NCBI GenBank assembly: GCA_041396705.1
Contig: JAWKYB010000027.1
Span: 1 to 46,265 of the forward strand
Length of the DNA stretch: 46,265 bases
Reading direction: 5' to 3'
Source of the DNA: Alphaproteobacteria bacterium
GTDB taxonomy: Bacteria; Pseudomonadota; Alphaproteobacteria; CALKHQ01
The position numbers were made by a program, and so were the translations under genes. Below, piece by piece: positions 1 to 10,866 of the stretch. Each line of letters starts with the position of its first letter. Within the stretch, counting starts at the first letter, position 1. The notes under the pieces were generated by a model that worked only from the letters and a program-made list of their open reading frames with translations, was not told where the DNA came from and did not search any database.

Positions 1-136
1 GCGCGTCGCCTGCCGCACCCGGCTGTCCGCGACGGCGACCATGTTCCAGTTCTCCGCCGAGCTCGAGGCTTTCGAGGGCGAGGCCCCGTTCGCCCACCGC
101 CAGTGGACGCTGTCGATCCCGCGCCACCACGTCTGA
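1..136 (+). CDS. C-terminal fragment of a probable CocE/NonD-family hydrolase
   Basis: Only the last 44 codons are present, read from position 2 to a TGA at 134-136. The fragment has the alternating beta pattern and the ending I-P-R-x-x-V, with an A-E-L-E-A-F-E-G stretch followed by a W. In my memory this matches the end of the C-terminal jelly-roll domain of CocE/NonD and X-Pro dipeptidyl-peptidase-like serine hydrolases. The catalytic part lies outside the window, so the call rests on a short stretch and is tentative. Confidence 0.45.
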   Translation, partial: RVACRTRLSATATMFQFSAELEAFEGEAPFAHRQWTLSIPRHHV

Positions 137-286
137 GCCGCCGCCCGGGCGGCGCGTCGACCGAATCTTAACGGCCCCGGCATCAGACTGCGCGGCATCC
201 CGCCGGGCCGCCCGCCCGGCCGGGACATGGCGACCCTCCCCGCCGCGGCCTTCGCCCGCAGGTAGCAATCGCAAAGGACTGAGCCC

Positions 287-829
287 ATGCCGGCAACCAT
301 GCACGACACCGGTTTCGAGCACATCAAGGTGCGCGTCGACACCGACCAGAGCCCGATGTTCCCGACCATGGTCAAGGAGGCGCTGACCACGATCTACAGC
401 AAGCCGGTCGGCAAGAGCCTGCTCGACAAGATCAAGGCCGAGGGCCAGGCCAAGTTCGGCTACAAGGTGTGCATCATGCGCCCGGACATGACCGTGCAGG
501 AGGTCAAGGGCGTGACCATGATCGGCGGCGGCAACCTGGCCAAGCGCGGCAACGAGGACGACGCCTGCAACGGCAACGGCTGCGTCTCGATGGTCAAGTA
601 CAACCACAACACCATCAACACGCCCGACGGCGTCCGCCCCAACTTCATCGGGCTTGCCCACGAGCTGGTCCACGCCTGGCACAACCTGAACGGCGTCGCC
701 AAGACCGAGCGGATGGACGAGGAACACTTCACCGTCGGCCTGAACGGCTATGCCAACGTCGCGATCTGCGAGAACTCGATCCGCGCGGAGCACAACGTGC
801 CGCTGCGCGCGTTCTACTCCGACGACTGA
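287..829 (+). CDS. M91-family (NleD-like) zinc metallopeptidase
   Basis: A 180-residue protein with a zincin signature H125-E126-L127-V128-H129 followed by A-W-H and N-L-N-G. This is the hallmark of the M91/NleD effector-protease fold (HELVHA-x-H-x-x-x-G). No signal peptide or membrane segment is seen, so it is predicted to be soluble. The ATG has an AAGGA ribosome-binding site about 10 bases upstream. It stands alone: the upstream gene ends 150 bases before it and the downstream operon is convergent. The enteropathogen member NleD is a type III effector that cuts host MAP kinases. Nothing in this window shows a secretion system, so the substrate here is unknown. The family call is fairly secure; the biological role is not. 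Confidence 0.75.
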   Translation: MPATMHDTGFEHIKVRVDTDQSPMFPTMVKEALTTIYSKPVGKSLLDKIKAEGQAKFGYKVCIMRPDMTVQEVKGVTMIGGGNLAKRGNEDDACNGNGCVSMVKYNHNTINTPDGVRPNFIGLAHELVHAWHNLNGVAKTERMDEEHFTVGLNGYANVAICENSIRAEHNVPLRAFYSDD

Positions 830-848
830 GCCGGCGGCGGCCGGCCCG

Positions 849-1115
849 CTATCCGCCCAGCTGCCTGGCGATGAAGGCGACCGCGCCGTCGATGGTGGTC
901 AGCGCGGCGGTGTCGGATTCCGGGATGTCGATGCGCAGGCGCTGGTTCAGCGCGATGGTCAGGTTGAGGAAATCCATCGAATCCAGGTCGGCCTGCTCGC
1001 GCAGGTCGACGGCGGGGTCGAGCGCATCGGTGTCGATGTCGGGCGCGATCGTCGCCAGCTCGGCCAGGAATGCGGCGCGGATCCGGTCCGCGGTCATCGG
1101 CTGCGGGGTGGTCAT
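849..1115 (-). CDS. Acyl carrier protein, last gene of the ftsH-acsA-PDH operon
   Basis: An 88-residue acidic helical protein with the phosphopantetheine attachment motif D45-S46-M-D-F and the usual hydrophobic helix after it. The ATG overlaps the stop of the E2 gene by 4 bases (ATGA), so translation is probably coupled to E2. It differs from housekeeping AcpP, which has a DSL motif and lies next to fab genes. Its place behind a 2-oxoacid dehydrogenase E2 is unusual and suggests it may accept or carry an acyl group made by this complex, but that is inference. It could also serve an unlinked synthase. Confidence 0.88.
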   Translation of the reverse strand: MTTPQPMTADRIRAAFLAELATIAPDIDTDALDPAVDLREQADLDSMDFLNLTIALNQRLRIDIPESDTAALTTIDGAVAFIARQLGG

Positions 1116-2304
1116 AGCGCCTCCGGTTGTTGCAGCAGGCGTTCGATCTCGGCGAGCAGCAGCGCGCCGCGGTGGCCGTCGCTGACCCGGTGGTCGGCGG
1201 CCAGCGTCCAGGCCACCACCGGCCGCGGCACCACCGCGTCGTCCACCACCCAGGGCCGGCGCGCGACCTTGCCGACGCCGATCAGCGCCACCTGCGGCGG
1301 ATAGATCACGCCGTAGAGCAGATCGACGCCGCGGTCGCCCAGGCTGGACAGGGTGGCGGTGCCGTCCGACAGCTCCGACGAGCGCAGCCCGCCGCTGCGG
1401 GCGCGCGCCACCAGGTCGCGCATGCCGGCCATCAGGTCGTTGAGGTCGCGGCCGTCGGCGCCGTGGATCGCCGGCGCGATCAGCCCGCCGCCGCGCACCG
1501 CGATGGCCAGCCCGAGATGGACGGCGGCGGCCGGCCGGAACGTGCCGTCCTCGTAGGTGCCATTGAACTCCGGGTACTTTTTCAGCGCCAGCGCGGCCGC
1601 CTTGACGAACAGCGTGCCCATCAGCAGCCGGTCGGCCGGCTGCCGCTGCGCGTTGGTGGCGGCCAGCCATGCCTCGGCGGCGCCGACCTCGACGCGGTGG
1701 CTGAGGTAATAGTGCGGGATCTCGCGCATCGACCGCGCCATCGCGGCGCCGATCGCGCGGCGCATCGCCGCCATGTCCAACCCGCGGCTCGGCGCGGGCG
1801 CCGGCTGGGTCGGCGTGGGCGGTGCGGCGGACGCAGCGGCCAGCACGTCGGCGCTGACGACGGCGCCGTCGGGGCCGCTGCCGTGCAGCCGCTCCAGCGC
1901 GACGCCGCGCTCCGCCGCCAGCCGGCGCGCGGCCGGCGAGACGCGCAGCCGCCCGCCGCCGGTTTCGGCCGCCACCGGTGCCGGCGCAGCGGCGGCGGGC
2001 GCGGCCGCCGGCACCGCTGCGGGTGGCGCTTGCGCCGGCCGGGCGGCCGGCCGCGGCGCCGCGACGGGCGGGGCGCCGCCGTCGATCATCGCCATCGGCG
2101 TGCCCACCGGCACGGTCGCGCCGGGCTGCAGCAGTTGCTCGGTCAGCGTGCCGCGCTCGAACACCTCGATCTCGATCGCGCCCTTGTCGGTCTCGACCAC
2201 CGCGATGATGTCGCCGGGGGCAAGCCGGTCGCCGGGCTGCTTCAGCCACTCGACCAGCGTGCCCGACTCCATGTCGGCGCCCAGCGACGGCATGCAGAAC
2301 TGGC

Positions 2305-2308
<4 letters not shown>
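1112..2308 (-). CDS. pdhC: 2-oxoacid dehydrogenase E2 (dihydrolipoamide acyltransferase)
   Basis: A 398-residue E2 with one lipoyl domain (about 1-80, lipoyl lysine in E-T-D41-K42-G), a long Ala/Pro-rich linker, a peripheral-subunit-binding domain near 135-170 (R-V-S-P-A-A-R-R-L-A), a second linker and the acyltransferase domain. The catalytic H-x-x-x-D-G motif is H373-R-V-S-D377-G near the C-terminus. It transfers the acyl group from lipoate to CoA in pyruvate- or acetoin-type complexes. It overlaps E1 beta upstream and ACP downstream by 4 bases each. No E3 (lipoamide dehydrogenase) gene is in the window, so E3 must come from elsewhere. Pyruvate and acetoin specificity cannot be told apart by eye. 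Confidence 0.93.
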
Positions 2309-3299
<991 letters not shown>

Positions 3300-3303
<4 letters not shown>

Positions 3304-4297
3304 CGGCCCGCTCCCGCGCCCGCGCCTTCGCCGCCGACATCGCGCAAGAGCTCGGCGACCGGCTCCCAGGTTCCGGCTTCGGCAAAGGCGACCGCGTCGG
3401 CAATCTCGGCCGCGATCTCGCGCTCCATCGCGGCGACGTCCGCGTCGTGCAGCAGGCCGGCCTGCTGCAGCCAGCCCTGGAAACGCAGGATCGGCCCGTG
3501 CCGCTTCCAGTCCTCGACCTCGGCCTTGTCGCGATAGAGCTGGGCGTCGAACATCGAATGCGCCCGGAAGCGGTAGGTCTTGCATTCCAGGAAATGGGGC
3601 GCGCCGGTTTCGCGGATCTGCGCCACCGCGCGGCGGGCGGCGACCTCGACCGCCACCACGTCCATGCCGTCGACGCTGGCCGACGGGATCCTGTAGGCGG
3701 CCGCCTTGGCCGCGATGTCGGTCTGGGATTCCGAACGCTCCAGCGCGGTGCCCATGGCGTAGAGGTTGTTCTCGCAGACGAACAGCACCGGCAGCCGCCA
3801 CAGCGCGGCCAGGTTCATGCTCTCGTGGAACTCGCCCTCGGCGACCGCGCCCTCGCCGAAGAAGCAGGCGGTGACGGCGGTGCGGCCCTGCATCCGGTCG
3901 GCCAGACCCAGCCCGACCGCCAGCGGCAGGCCGCCGCCGACGATGGCGTTGCCGCCGTAGAAGCGGGTGGCGGCATCGAAGATGTGCATCGAGCCGCCGC
4001 GGCCGCGGCTGCAGCCTTCCTGCTTGCCGTACATCTCGGCCATCACCGGCCCCATCGCGATGCCGCGGGCCAGCGCGTGGCCGTGCTCGCGATAGGTGGC
4101 GACGACGGCATCCTCCGGCGCCAGCGCCTGCATCACGCCGACGGCATTGGCCTCCTCGCCGATGTAGAGGTGCAGAAAGCCGCGGATCTTCTCCTGGGTA
4201 TAGAGCTCGGCGCACTTCTCCTCGAAGTGGCGGATGCGCAGCATCTCGCGCAGCAGGTGCAGCGCGTGGGCGCGGGTCAGGTGCGTCTTGCCGGCGC

Positions 4298-4301
<4 letters not shown>
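3300..4301 (-). CDS. pdhA: 2-oxoacid dehydrogenase E1 alpha subunit (pyruvate/acetoin type)
   Basis: A 333-residue thiamine-diphosphate-binding subunit. The N-terminal helix L-R-I-R-H-F-E-E-K, the loop S-R-G-R-G-G-S-M-H-I-F and the ThDP/Mg motif beginning F-F-G-E-G-A-V-A-E-G and ending V-C-E-N-N are all visible. These place it with PdhA/AcoA rather than branched-chain E1. The start ATG overlaps the acsA stop by 4 bases. Because acsA precedes it, both genes would feed acetyl-CoA, from acetate and from pyruvate or acetoin. The exact oxoacid is not determined from sequence. Confidence 0.92.
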
Positions 4302-6067
<1,766 letters not shown>

Positions 6068-6086
6068 CGCCGCCGGTCCCGCGCCG

Positions 6087-7985
6087 CTAAAGCGCCGTCG
6101 CCGCGGCGATCGCCGGGCGGCCGCCGTTGGCCTCGCCGATCGGGGTCGGCAGCTCCTCGCCGGTCAGGGTCTCCTTTTCCAGCAGCCGGGCCGCGGTCTC
6201 GTCCAGCATCGCCCGGTTGCGCTCCAGGATCGCGGTGGCGCGGTCGTAGGCGTCCTCGACCAGCTTGCGCACCGCCTCGTCGATGCGCCAGGCCGAGCGC
6301 TCGCTGTAGGTGCGGGTCTCCGGCCTGGGGATGCCGACGTCGCCCAGGAACATGGTGCGCTCCTGCGCATAGACCGCCTGGCCGAGCGCCGGGTCCATGC
6401 CGTAGCGCATCACCATGCTGCGCGCGATGTCGGTGGCCTTGTCCAGGTCGTCGGCCGCGCCGGTCGACAGCTCGCCGAACTTCAGCATCTCGGCCGCGCG
6501 GCCGGCCAGCAGCTTCGCCATCTTGTTTTCCAGCTCGCGCCGGGTCATCAGATAGCGGTCCTCGGTCGGCCGCTGGATGTTGTAGCCGAGCGAGCCGATG
6601 CCGCGCGGGATGATCGAGACCTTGTGCACGGTCTCGGTGCCCGGCAGCGCCAGCGTCACCAGCGCGTGGCCGGTCTCGTGATAGGCCACCACCTCGCGCT
6701 CGTGCGGGTTCAGCAGCCGGCTCTTCTTCTCCAGCCCGGCGACGATGCGCTCGATCGCGCGGTTGAAGTCGTCCATCGTCACGTCGCGGCCGCGCCGGCG
6801 CGTGGCCAGGATCGCCGCCTCGTTGACCAGGTTGGCGAGGTCGGCGCCGCTGAAGCCCGCGGTCAGCGCGGCGAGCTGCTCGATGTTGACGTCGCCGCCC
6901 AGCGTCACCTTCTTGATGTGCACCTTCAGGATCTGGATCCGCCCGGTCTTGTCCGGCCGGTCGACCAGGATCTGGCGGTCGAAGCGGCCGGCGCGCAGCA
7001 GGGCGGGGTCCAGGATCTCCGGCCGGTTGGTGGCGGCCAGCAGCACCACGCCGGTCGACGGGTCGAAGCCGTCCAGCTCGGCCAGCAGCTGGTTCAGCGT
7101 CTGCTCCTTCTCGTCGGCGCCGCCGGAGACCGGGCCGACGCCGCGGGCGCGGCCGAGCGCGTCGAGCTCGTCGATGAAGATGATGCACGGCGCGCTCTTG
7201 CGGGCCTGGTCGAACAGGTCGCGCACCCGCGCGGCACCGACGCCGACGAACATCTCGACGAACTCGGAGCCGTTGATCGAGAAGAACGACACCCCGGCCT
7301 CGCCGGCGACCGCGCGGGCCAGCAGCGTCTTGCCGGTGCCGGGCGGGCCGACCAGCAGCACGCCCTTGGGAATGCGCGCGCCCAGCCGGCCGTAGCCGCG
7401 CGGGTCCTTCAGGAACTGCACCACCTCGCGCAGCTCCTCCTTGGCCTCGTCGACGCCGGCGACGTCGTCGAAGGTGACCTTGATGTCCTTCTCGACCGCG
7501 ACCTTGGCGCGGCTCTTGCCGATCTGCATGAAGCCGCCCAGGCCCTGGTTCTGGGCGAAGCGGCGGATGAAGAACATCCAGATGCCGACGAATATCAGTG
7601 CCGGCAGTACCCAGGACAGGACGGTGCCGATGACGTTGCTTTCGACCACGCCGGTGAACTTGACGTCGTACTGCTCCAGGTCGTTGGCGAAGTCGGGATC
7701 GACGCGGACGGTGTAGATGAACTGCTGGCCGTTCGGCAGCGGGCTTCGCAGCTGGCCGCGGATGTTGGTGTCGGCGATGGCGATCTCGGCGATCTGGCCT
7801 TCGCGCAGCAGCCGCTGGAACTCGCTGTAGGGAATGGTCTCGACCTGCTGGCTGGCCTGCCAGCACTGTTGCAGCACCAGGATCAGCCCGAGCGCTGCGA
7901 CGAAGTACCAGAAGTTGACGTGGGTCTTCTTGTCGCTCGGTTCCATCGGCATCGTCGCGCTGGGCCCCCGGTCCCGGTTCGGCAC
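6087..7985 (-). CDS. ftsH: ATP-dependent zinc metalloprotease FtsH (second-type paralogue)
   Basis: A 632-residue membrane AAA+ protease. The order is a short cytoplasmic N-terminus, a first membrane helix (F-W-Y-F-V-A-A-L-G-L), a periplasmic domain, a second helix near 110-130, an AAA module with Walker A G-P-P-G-T-G-K219-T, and the protease motif H436-E-T-G-H440. It degrades membrane and short-lived proteins. The housekeeping ftsH usually sits with tilS and folP; here it heads an acetyl-CoA operon, so it is probably an additional copy. The start is uncertain: GTG at 7985, or ATG at 7952 or 7946, none with a strong ribosome-binding site. An FNR-type box lies 66 bases upstream of the GTG. Confidence 0.93.
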   Translation of the reverse strand: MPNRDRGPSATMPMEPSDKKTHVNFWYFVAALGLILVLQQCWQASQQVETIPYSEFQRLLREGQIAEIAIADTNIRGQLRSPLPNGQQFIYTVRVDPDFANDLEQYDVKFTGVVESNVIGTVLSWVLPALIFVGIWMFFIRRFAQNQGLGGFMQIGKSRAKVAVEKDIKVTFDDVAGVDEAKEELREVVQFLKDPRGYGRLGARIPKGVLLVGPPGTGKTLLARAVAGEAGVSFFSINGSEFVEMFVGVGAARVRDLFDQARKSAPCIIFIDELDALGRARGVGPVSGGADEKEQTLNQLLAELDGFDPSTGVVLLAATNRPEILDPALLRAGRFDRQILVDRPDKTGRIQILKVHIKKVTLGGDVNIEQLAALTAGFSGADLANLVNEAAILATRRRGRDVTMDDFNRAIERIVAGLEKKSRLLNPHEREVVAYHETGHALVTLALPGTETVHKVSIIPRGIGSLGYNIQRPTEDRYLMTRRELENKMAKLLAGRAAEMLKFGELSTGAADDLDKATDIARSMVMRYGMDPALGQAVYAQERTMFLGDVGIPRPETRTYSERSAWRIDEAVRKLVEDAYDRATAILERNRAMLDETAARLLEKETLTGEELPTPIGEANGGRPAIAAATAL

Positions 7986-8050
7986 CGCGCCGCGGAAGCG
8001 CGCGCATGCCAGCCTTAAATTCAGTCAATTCGACACTGCGCTTGCGGTCG

Positions 8051-8064
8051 TTGATGCAGATCAA
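8051..8064 (-). promoter_or_regulatory. FNR/FixK-type box upstream of ftsH
   Basis: The 14-mer TTGATGCAGATCAA is a perfect match to the FNR/Anr/FixK dyad TTGAT-N4-ATCAA. It lies in the 236-base divergent region between ftsH and kamA, 66 bases before the ftsH GTG and 158 bases before the kamA GTG. The sequence towards ftsH (8015-8030) is locally AT-rich, as expected for a promoter. The symmetric site cannot by itself say which side it controls; ftsH is nearer. Confidence 0.7.
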
Positions 8065-8148
8065 CCCCGCCGCCGGATCGCGGGAATCCTGCGCTTTCCG
8101 GGCCTGTTGCGCGCGGCCCCGGCGGACCGCGAAAAGGTTCCATCGAAA

Positions 8149-8189
8149 AACCGCTTTCGGCCCAAAAAATGCCCCTTGCAAAGGCGGTT
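8149..8189. promoter_or_regulatory. Imperfect inverted repeat upstream of kamA
   Basis: Two arms, AACCGCTTT (8149-8157) and AAAGGCGGTT (8180-8189), pair with one bulged G across an A-rich spacer. A GGAGG lies at 8204-8208, before the GTG at 8222. The element could be an operator or a 5'-leader hairpin for kamA. There is no T-run, so it is not a good terminator. Function unknown. Confidence 0.35.
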
Positions 8190-8221
8190 GAAGTGAACAA
8201 TCTGGAGGCGACTGCGGCGCG

Positions 8222-9637
8222 GTGACAGAATCGACGATGGTCGCGCGACGATCGCCCGCAGCGGCATGGATTATCCATATTATGGACGATCTTCAGGCGG
8301 CTCCGGCGGAGCCTCCGAGTTGCGGCTCCGCAACGAATCTCTCCCTCTCCCAACCGATCATCGCCAGCCTGCTGAACCCGCCGATCCCGTCCGATCCGGC
8401 GCCGATCGTGCCCGTGCTGACCATGCGCCCGGTGCGCCGGACCGAGCCGTTCCCGATCAGTCCCGATAGCCGCGCCTTCCGCCGCCGCCATTTCCCGGAA
8501 GCCACCCATGCGGAGTGGAACGACTGGCGCTGGCAGCTGCGCCACCGCATCCGCTCGCTCGCCCAGCTGGAGCGGGTGTTCGCGCTGAGCGCCGACGAGC
8601 GCGCGGCGGTGGCGGCCCACAAGGGCTCGCTGCCGGTCGGCATCACGCCCTACTACGCCAGCCTGATGAGCCCGGACGATCCGGCCGAGGCGCTGCGCCG
8701 CACCCACATCCCGGTCGGCCAGGAATATCTGCGCACCCCCGGCGAGGCCGACGACCCGCTGGGCGAGGACCACGATTCCGCCGCCCCGGGGCTGGTGCAT
8801 CGTTATCCCGACCGGGTGCTGTTCCTGTCGACCGGATTCTGCTCGACCTACTGCCGCTACTGCACCCGCTCGCGCATGGTCGGCGAGGCCGGCGGCGACT
8901 ACCAGTTCTCCACCCGCCAGTGGGAGCAGGCGCTGGCCTATATCGAAGCGCACAGCGAGGTGCGCGACGTGCTGATTTCCGGCGGCGACCCGCTGACCAT
9001 CGCCGACGAGAAGCTCGACTACCTGCTCGGCCGCCTGCGCGCGATCCGGCATGTCGAGTTCGTCCGCCTCGGCACCAAGGTGCCGACGGTGCTGCCGATG
9101 CGGGTGACCCGCGCGCTGGTGCGCGTGCTGCGCAAACACCATCCGCTGTGGATGAGCATCCACGTCACCCATCCGCGCGAGCTGACGCCGGAGGTGACCG
9201 AGGCCTATGCGCGGCTGGCCGACGCCGGCATCCCGCTGGGCAGCCAGTCGGTGCTGCTGAAAGGCATCAACGACGACGTCGAGACGATGAAGACGATGAT
9301 GCACGGGCTGCTGATGCGCCGGGTGAAGCCCTACTACCTCTACCAGTGCGATCCGATCACCGGCTCGGCGCATTTCCGCACGCCGGTGGCCAAGGGCATC
9401 GAGATCATCGAGGGCCTGCGCGGCCACACCACCGGCTATGCGGTGCCGCAGTACGTGATCGATGCGCCCGGTGGCGGCGGCAAGATCCCGCTGCTGCCGG
9501 ACTATATCGTCGGGCGCGACGGCGACGACCTGCTGCTGCGCAATTTCGAGGGCGGCATCTACCGCTATCCCGACCCGGGCGGCACCATCGGTGCGGATCG
9601 CGCCGGTGCGGAGGCGGTCCCATGCGCGTCGGCCTGA
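8222..9637 (+). CDS. kamA: Lysine 2,3-aminomutase (radical SAM, PLP)
   Basis: A 471-residue radical-SAM aminomutase converting L-lysine to beta-lysine. The iron-sulfur motif is C207-S-T-Y-C211-R-Y-C214. The PLP lysine is K421 in G-G-G-G-K. The two aspartates that grip the lysine side-chain amine in the Clostridium enzyme are kept as D377 (Q-C-D-P) and D414 (I-D-A-P), which argues for lysine rather than glutamate as substrate. The core W-N-D-W-R-W-Q-L-R-H-R-I is of the full-length clostridial type, not the short EF-P enzyme EpmB. The start is uncertain: GTG 8222 with GGAGG 13 bases upstream, or ATG at 8237, 8282 or 8423. The gene overlaps the next ATP-grasp gene by 16 bases, so it heads the cluster. 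Confidence 0.92.
   Translation: MTESTMVARRSPAAAWIIHIMDDLQAAPAEPPSCGSATNLSLSQPIIASLLNPPIPSDPAPIVPVLTMRPVRRTEPFPISPDSRAFRRRHFPEATHAEWNDWRWQLRHRIRSLAQLERVFALSADERAAVAAHKGSLPVGITPYYASLMSPDDPAEALRRTHIPVGQEYLRTPGEADDPLGEDHDSAAPGLVHRYPDRVLFLSTGFCSTYCRYCTRSRMVGEAGGDYQFSTRQWEQALAYIEAHSEVRDVLISGGDPLTIADEKLDYLLGRLRAIRHVEFVRLGTKVPTVLPMRVTRALVRVLRKHHPLWMSIHVTHPRELTPEVTEAYARLADAGIPLGSQSVLLKGINDDVETMKTMMHGLLMRRVKPYYLYQCDPITGSAHFRTPVAKGIEIIEGLRGHTTGYAVPQYVIDAPGGGGKIPLLPDYIVGRDGDDLLLRNFEGGIYRYPDPGGTIGADRAGAEAVPCASA
8274..8286. promoter_or_regulatory. 13-bp perfect palindrome at the kamA 5' end
   Basis: TCCATA-T-TATGGA is a perfect dyad in an AT-rich patch that overlaps the in-frame ATG at 8282. It contains TATTAT, a 5/6 match to a -10 hexamer, but no -35 partner is evident. 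If translation starts at 8423 this could be promoter or operator sequence; if it starts at 8222 it is simply coding. Low confidence. Confidence 0.25.
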
Positions 9638-10626
9638 CCTACGACCTGCGCGACGACTATCGCGGCTGCTGCGGCTTTAGCGAGGAACAGCTCGCCGAAT
9701 TCGATTCGCCGGAAACGATCGCGGCGATCGAGGCGGCGCTCGTCGGTCTCGGCCATGCCGTGGTCCGCATCGGCCATGTCCGCGCCCTGGCGCAGCGGCT
9801 GGTCGCCGGCGACCGCTGGGACCTGGTGTTCAACATCGCCGAGGGCGTGCACGGCCGCTCGCGCGAGGCGCAGGTGCCGGCGCTGCTGGAGGCGTTCGGC
9901 GTGCCCTACACCTTCTCCGACCCGCTGACCCAGGCGGCGGGGCTGGACAAGGCGGTGGCCAAGCGGCTGGTGCGCGACGCCGGGGTGCCGACGGCGCCGT
10001 TCGCGCTGATCGCGGACGACAACGACGCGCGCGCCTGCGCGCTGCCGTACCCGCTGTTCGTCAAGCCGGTCGCCGAGGGCACCGGCAAGGGCTGCACCGC
10101 GGCGTCGAAGGTGACGGGCGCGAAGGCGCTGGCCCGCGTCGCCCGTGCGCTGCGCGACCGCTTCGCCCAGCCGGCGATCGCCGAGACCTTCCTGCCGGGG
10201 CGCGAGTTCACGGTCGGCATCGTCGGCAATGGCGCGGCCGCCCGCGTGATCGGGGTGCTGGAGATCCTGCTGCGCGAGGGCGCCGAGGCCGAGGTCTACA
10301 CCTATGAGAACAAGGAGCTGTGCGAGAGCCGCGTGACCTATGCGCTGGCCGACGATGCCGAGGCGCGTGCCGCCGGCGCGTCGGCGCTGGCGGCCTATCG
10401 CGCGCTCGACTGCCGCGACGCGGCGCGGATCGACATGCGTTCGGACGCCGCCGGCGTGCCGCAGTTCCTCGAGGTCAACACGCTGCCCGGCATGCACCCG
10501 ACCCATTCCGACCTGCCGATCCTCGCCGGCCAGGCCGGCATGGCCTACGACGCCCTGATCGCCGCGATCATGGAGGCGGCCGGCACGCGCCTGCGCCTGG
10601 CGCCTGCCCGCCGCACCGCCGCGTGA
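9622..10626 (+). CDS. D-Ala-D-Ala-ligase-like ATP-grasp enzyme 1
   Basis: A 334-residue ATP-grasp carboxylate-amine ligase. The N-terminal Rossmann-like domain has W-D-L-V-F-N-I-A-E-G-V-H-G-R-S-R-E, the central lid has P-L-F-V-K-P-V-A-E-G-T-G-K-G, and the catalytic end has F-L-E-V-N-T-L-P-G-M-H-P-T-H-S. This magnesium-binding E-V-N-T-x-P-G block is typical of Ddl-like ligases. It would activate a carboxylate as acyl phosphate and join it to an amine. Housekeeping Ddl normally lies with murC/ftsQ; here it overlaps kamA by 16 bases, so a substrate related to beta-lysine is likely. That link is inference; family membership is clear. Confidence 0.85.
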   Translation: MRVGLTYDLRDDYRGCCGFSEEQLAEFDSPETIAAIEAALVGLGHAVVRIGHVRALAQRLVAGDRWDLVFNIAEGVHGRSREAQVPALLEAFGVPYTFSDPLTQAAGLDKAVAKRLVRDAGVPTAPFALIADDNDARACALPYPLFVKPVAEGTGKGCTAASKVTGAKALARVARALRDRFAQPAIAETFLPGREFTVGIVGNGAAARVIGVLEILLREGAEAEVYTYENKELCESRVTYALADDAEARAAGASALAAYRALDCRDAARIDMRSDAAGVPQFLEVNTLPGMHPTHSDLPILAGQAGMAYDALIAAIMEAAGTRLRLAPARRTAA

Positions 10627-10646
10627 CCGCGCCGCCGTCGGCATCG

Positions 10647-10692
10647 TGCGTCCTTCGAGAGGCCGCCCTCGGGGCGGCTCCTCGGGATGAGG
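10647..10692 (+). repeat. Palindromic intergenic repeat, copy A
   Basis: Begins TGCGTCCTTCGAGA after one base and ends CTCCTCGGGATGAGG, with an inner GC stem (GCCGCCC/GGGCGGC). It belongs to a family whose two ends are GCGTCCTTCGAGACG and CTCCTCAGGATGAGG. It lies in the gap between the two ATP-grasp genes, in opposite orientation to copy B. Confidence 0.75.
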
Positions 10693-10779
10693 GGCAAAGG
10701 GGGACGGCAGCCACCGATCGGGAACGTGCGCGAAGGGTCGACGCTACCGGGTATTCGGGCGTCGCGACCGCACCGAAGC

Positions 10780-10825
10780 CCTCGTCCTGAGGAGGCGTCC
10801 GCAGGACGCCGTCTCGAAGGGCGCA
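10780..10825 (-). repeat. Palindromic intergenic repeat, copy B
   Basis: Reverse-oriented copy: CCTCGTCCTGAGGAGG, an inner GCGTCC/GGACGC stem, then CGTCTCGAAGGGCGCA. It faces copy A across about 90 bases and ends 41 bases before the second ATP-grasp gene. The pair could fold into a large hairpin in the transcript between two genes that otherwise belong together. Confidence 0.75.
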
Positions 10826-10866
10826 GGGCGCAGGGCGCCCGGTGCCGGCGGCGGCATAGGCGTCCG

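Noticed and set aside
9622..10626. Housekeeping D-alanine-D-alanine ligase (ddl)
   Set aside because: Context is a lysine aminomutase cluster with a second ligase, not murein genes, and the N-terminal domain is diverged.
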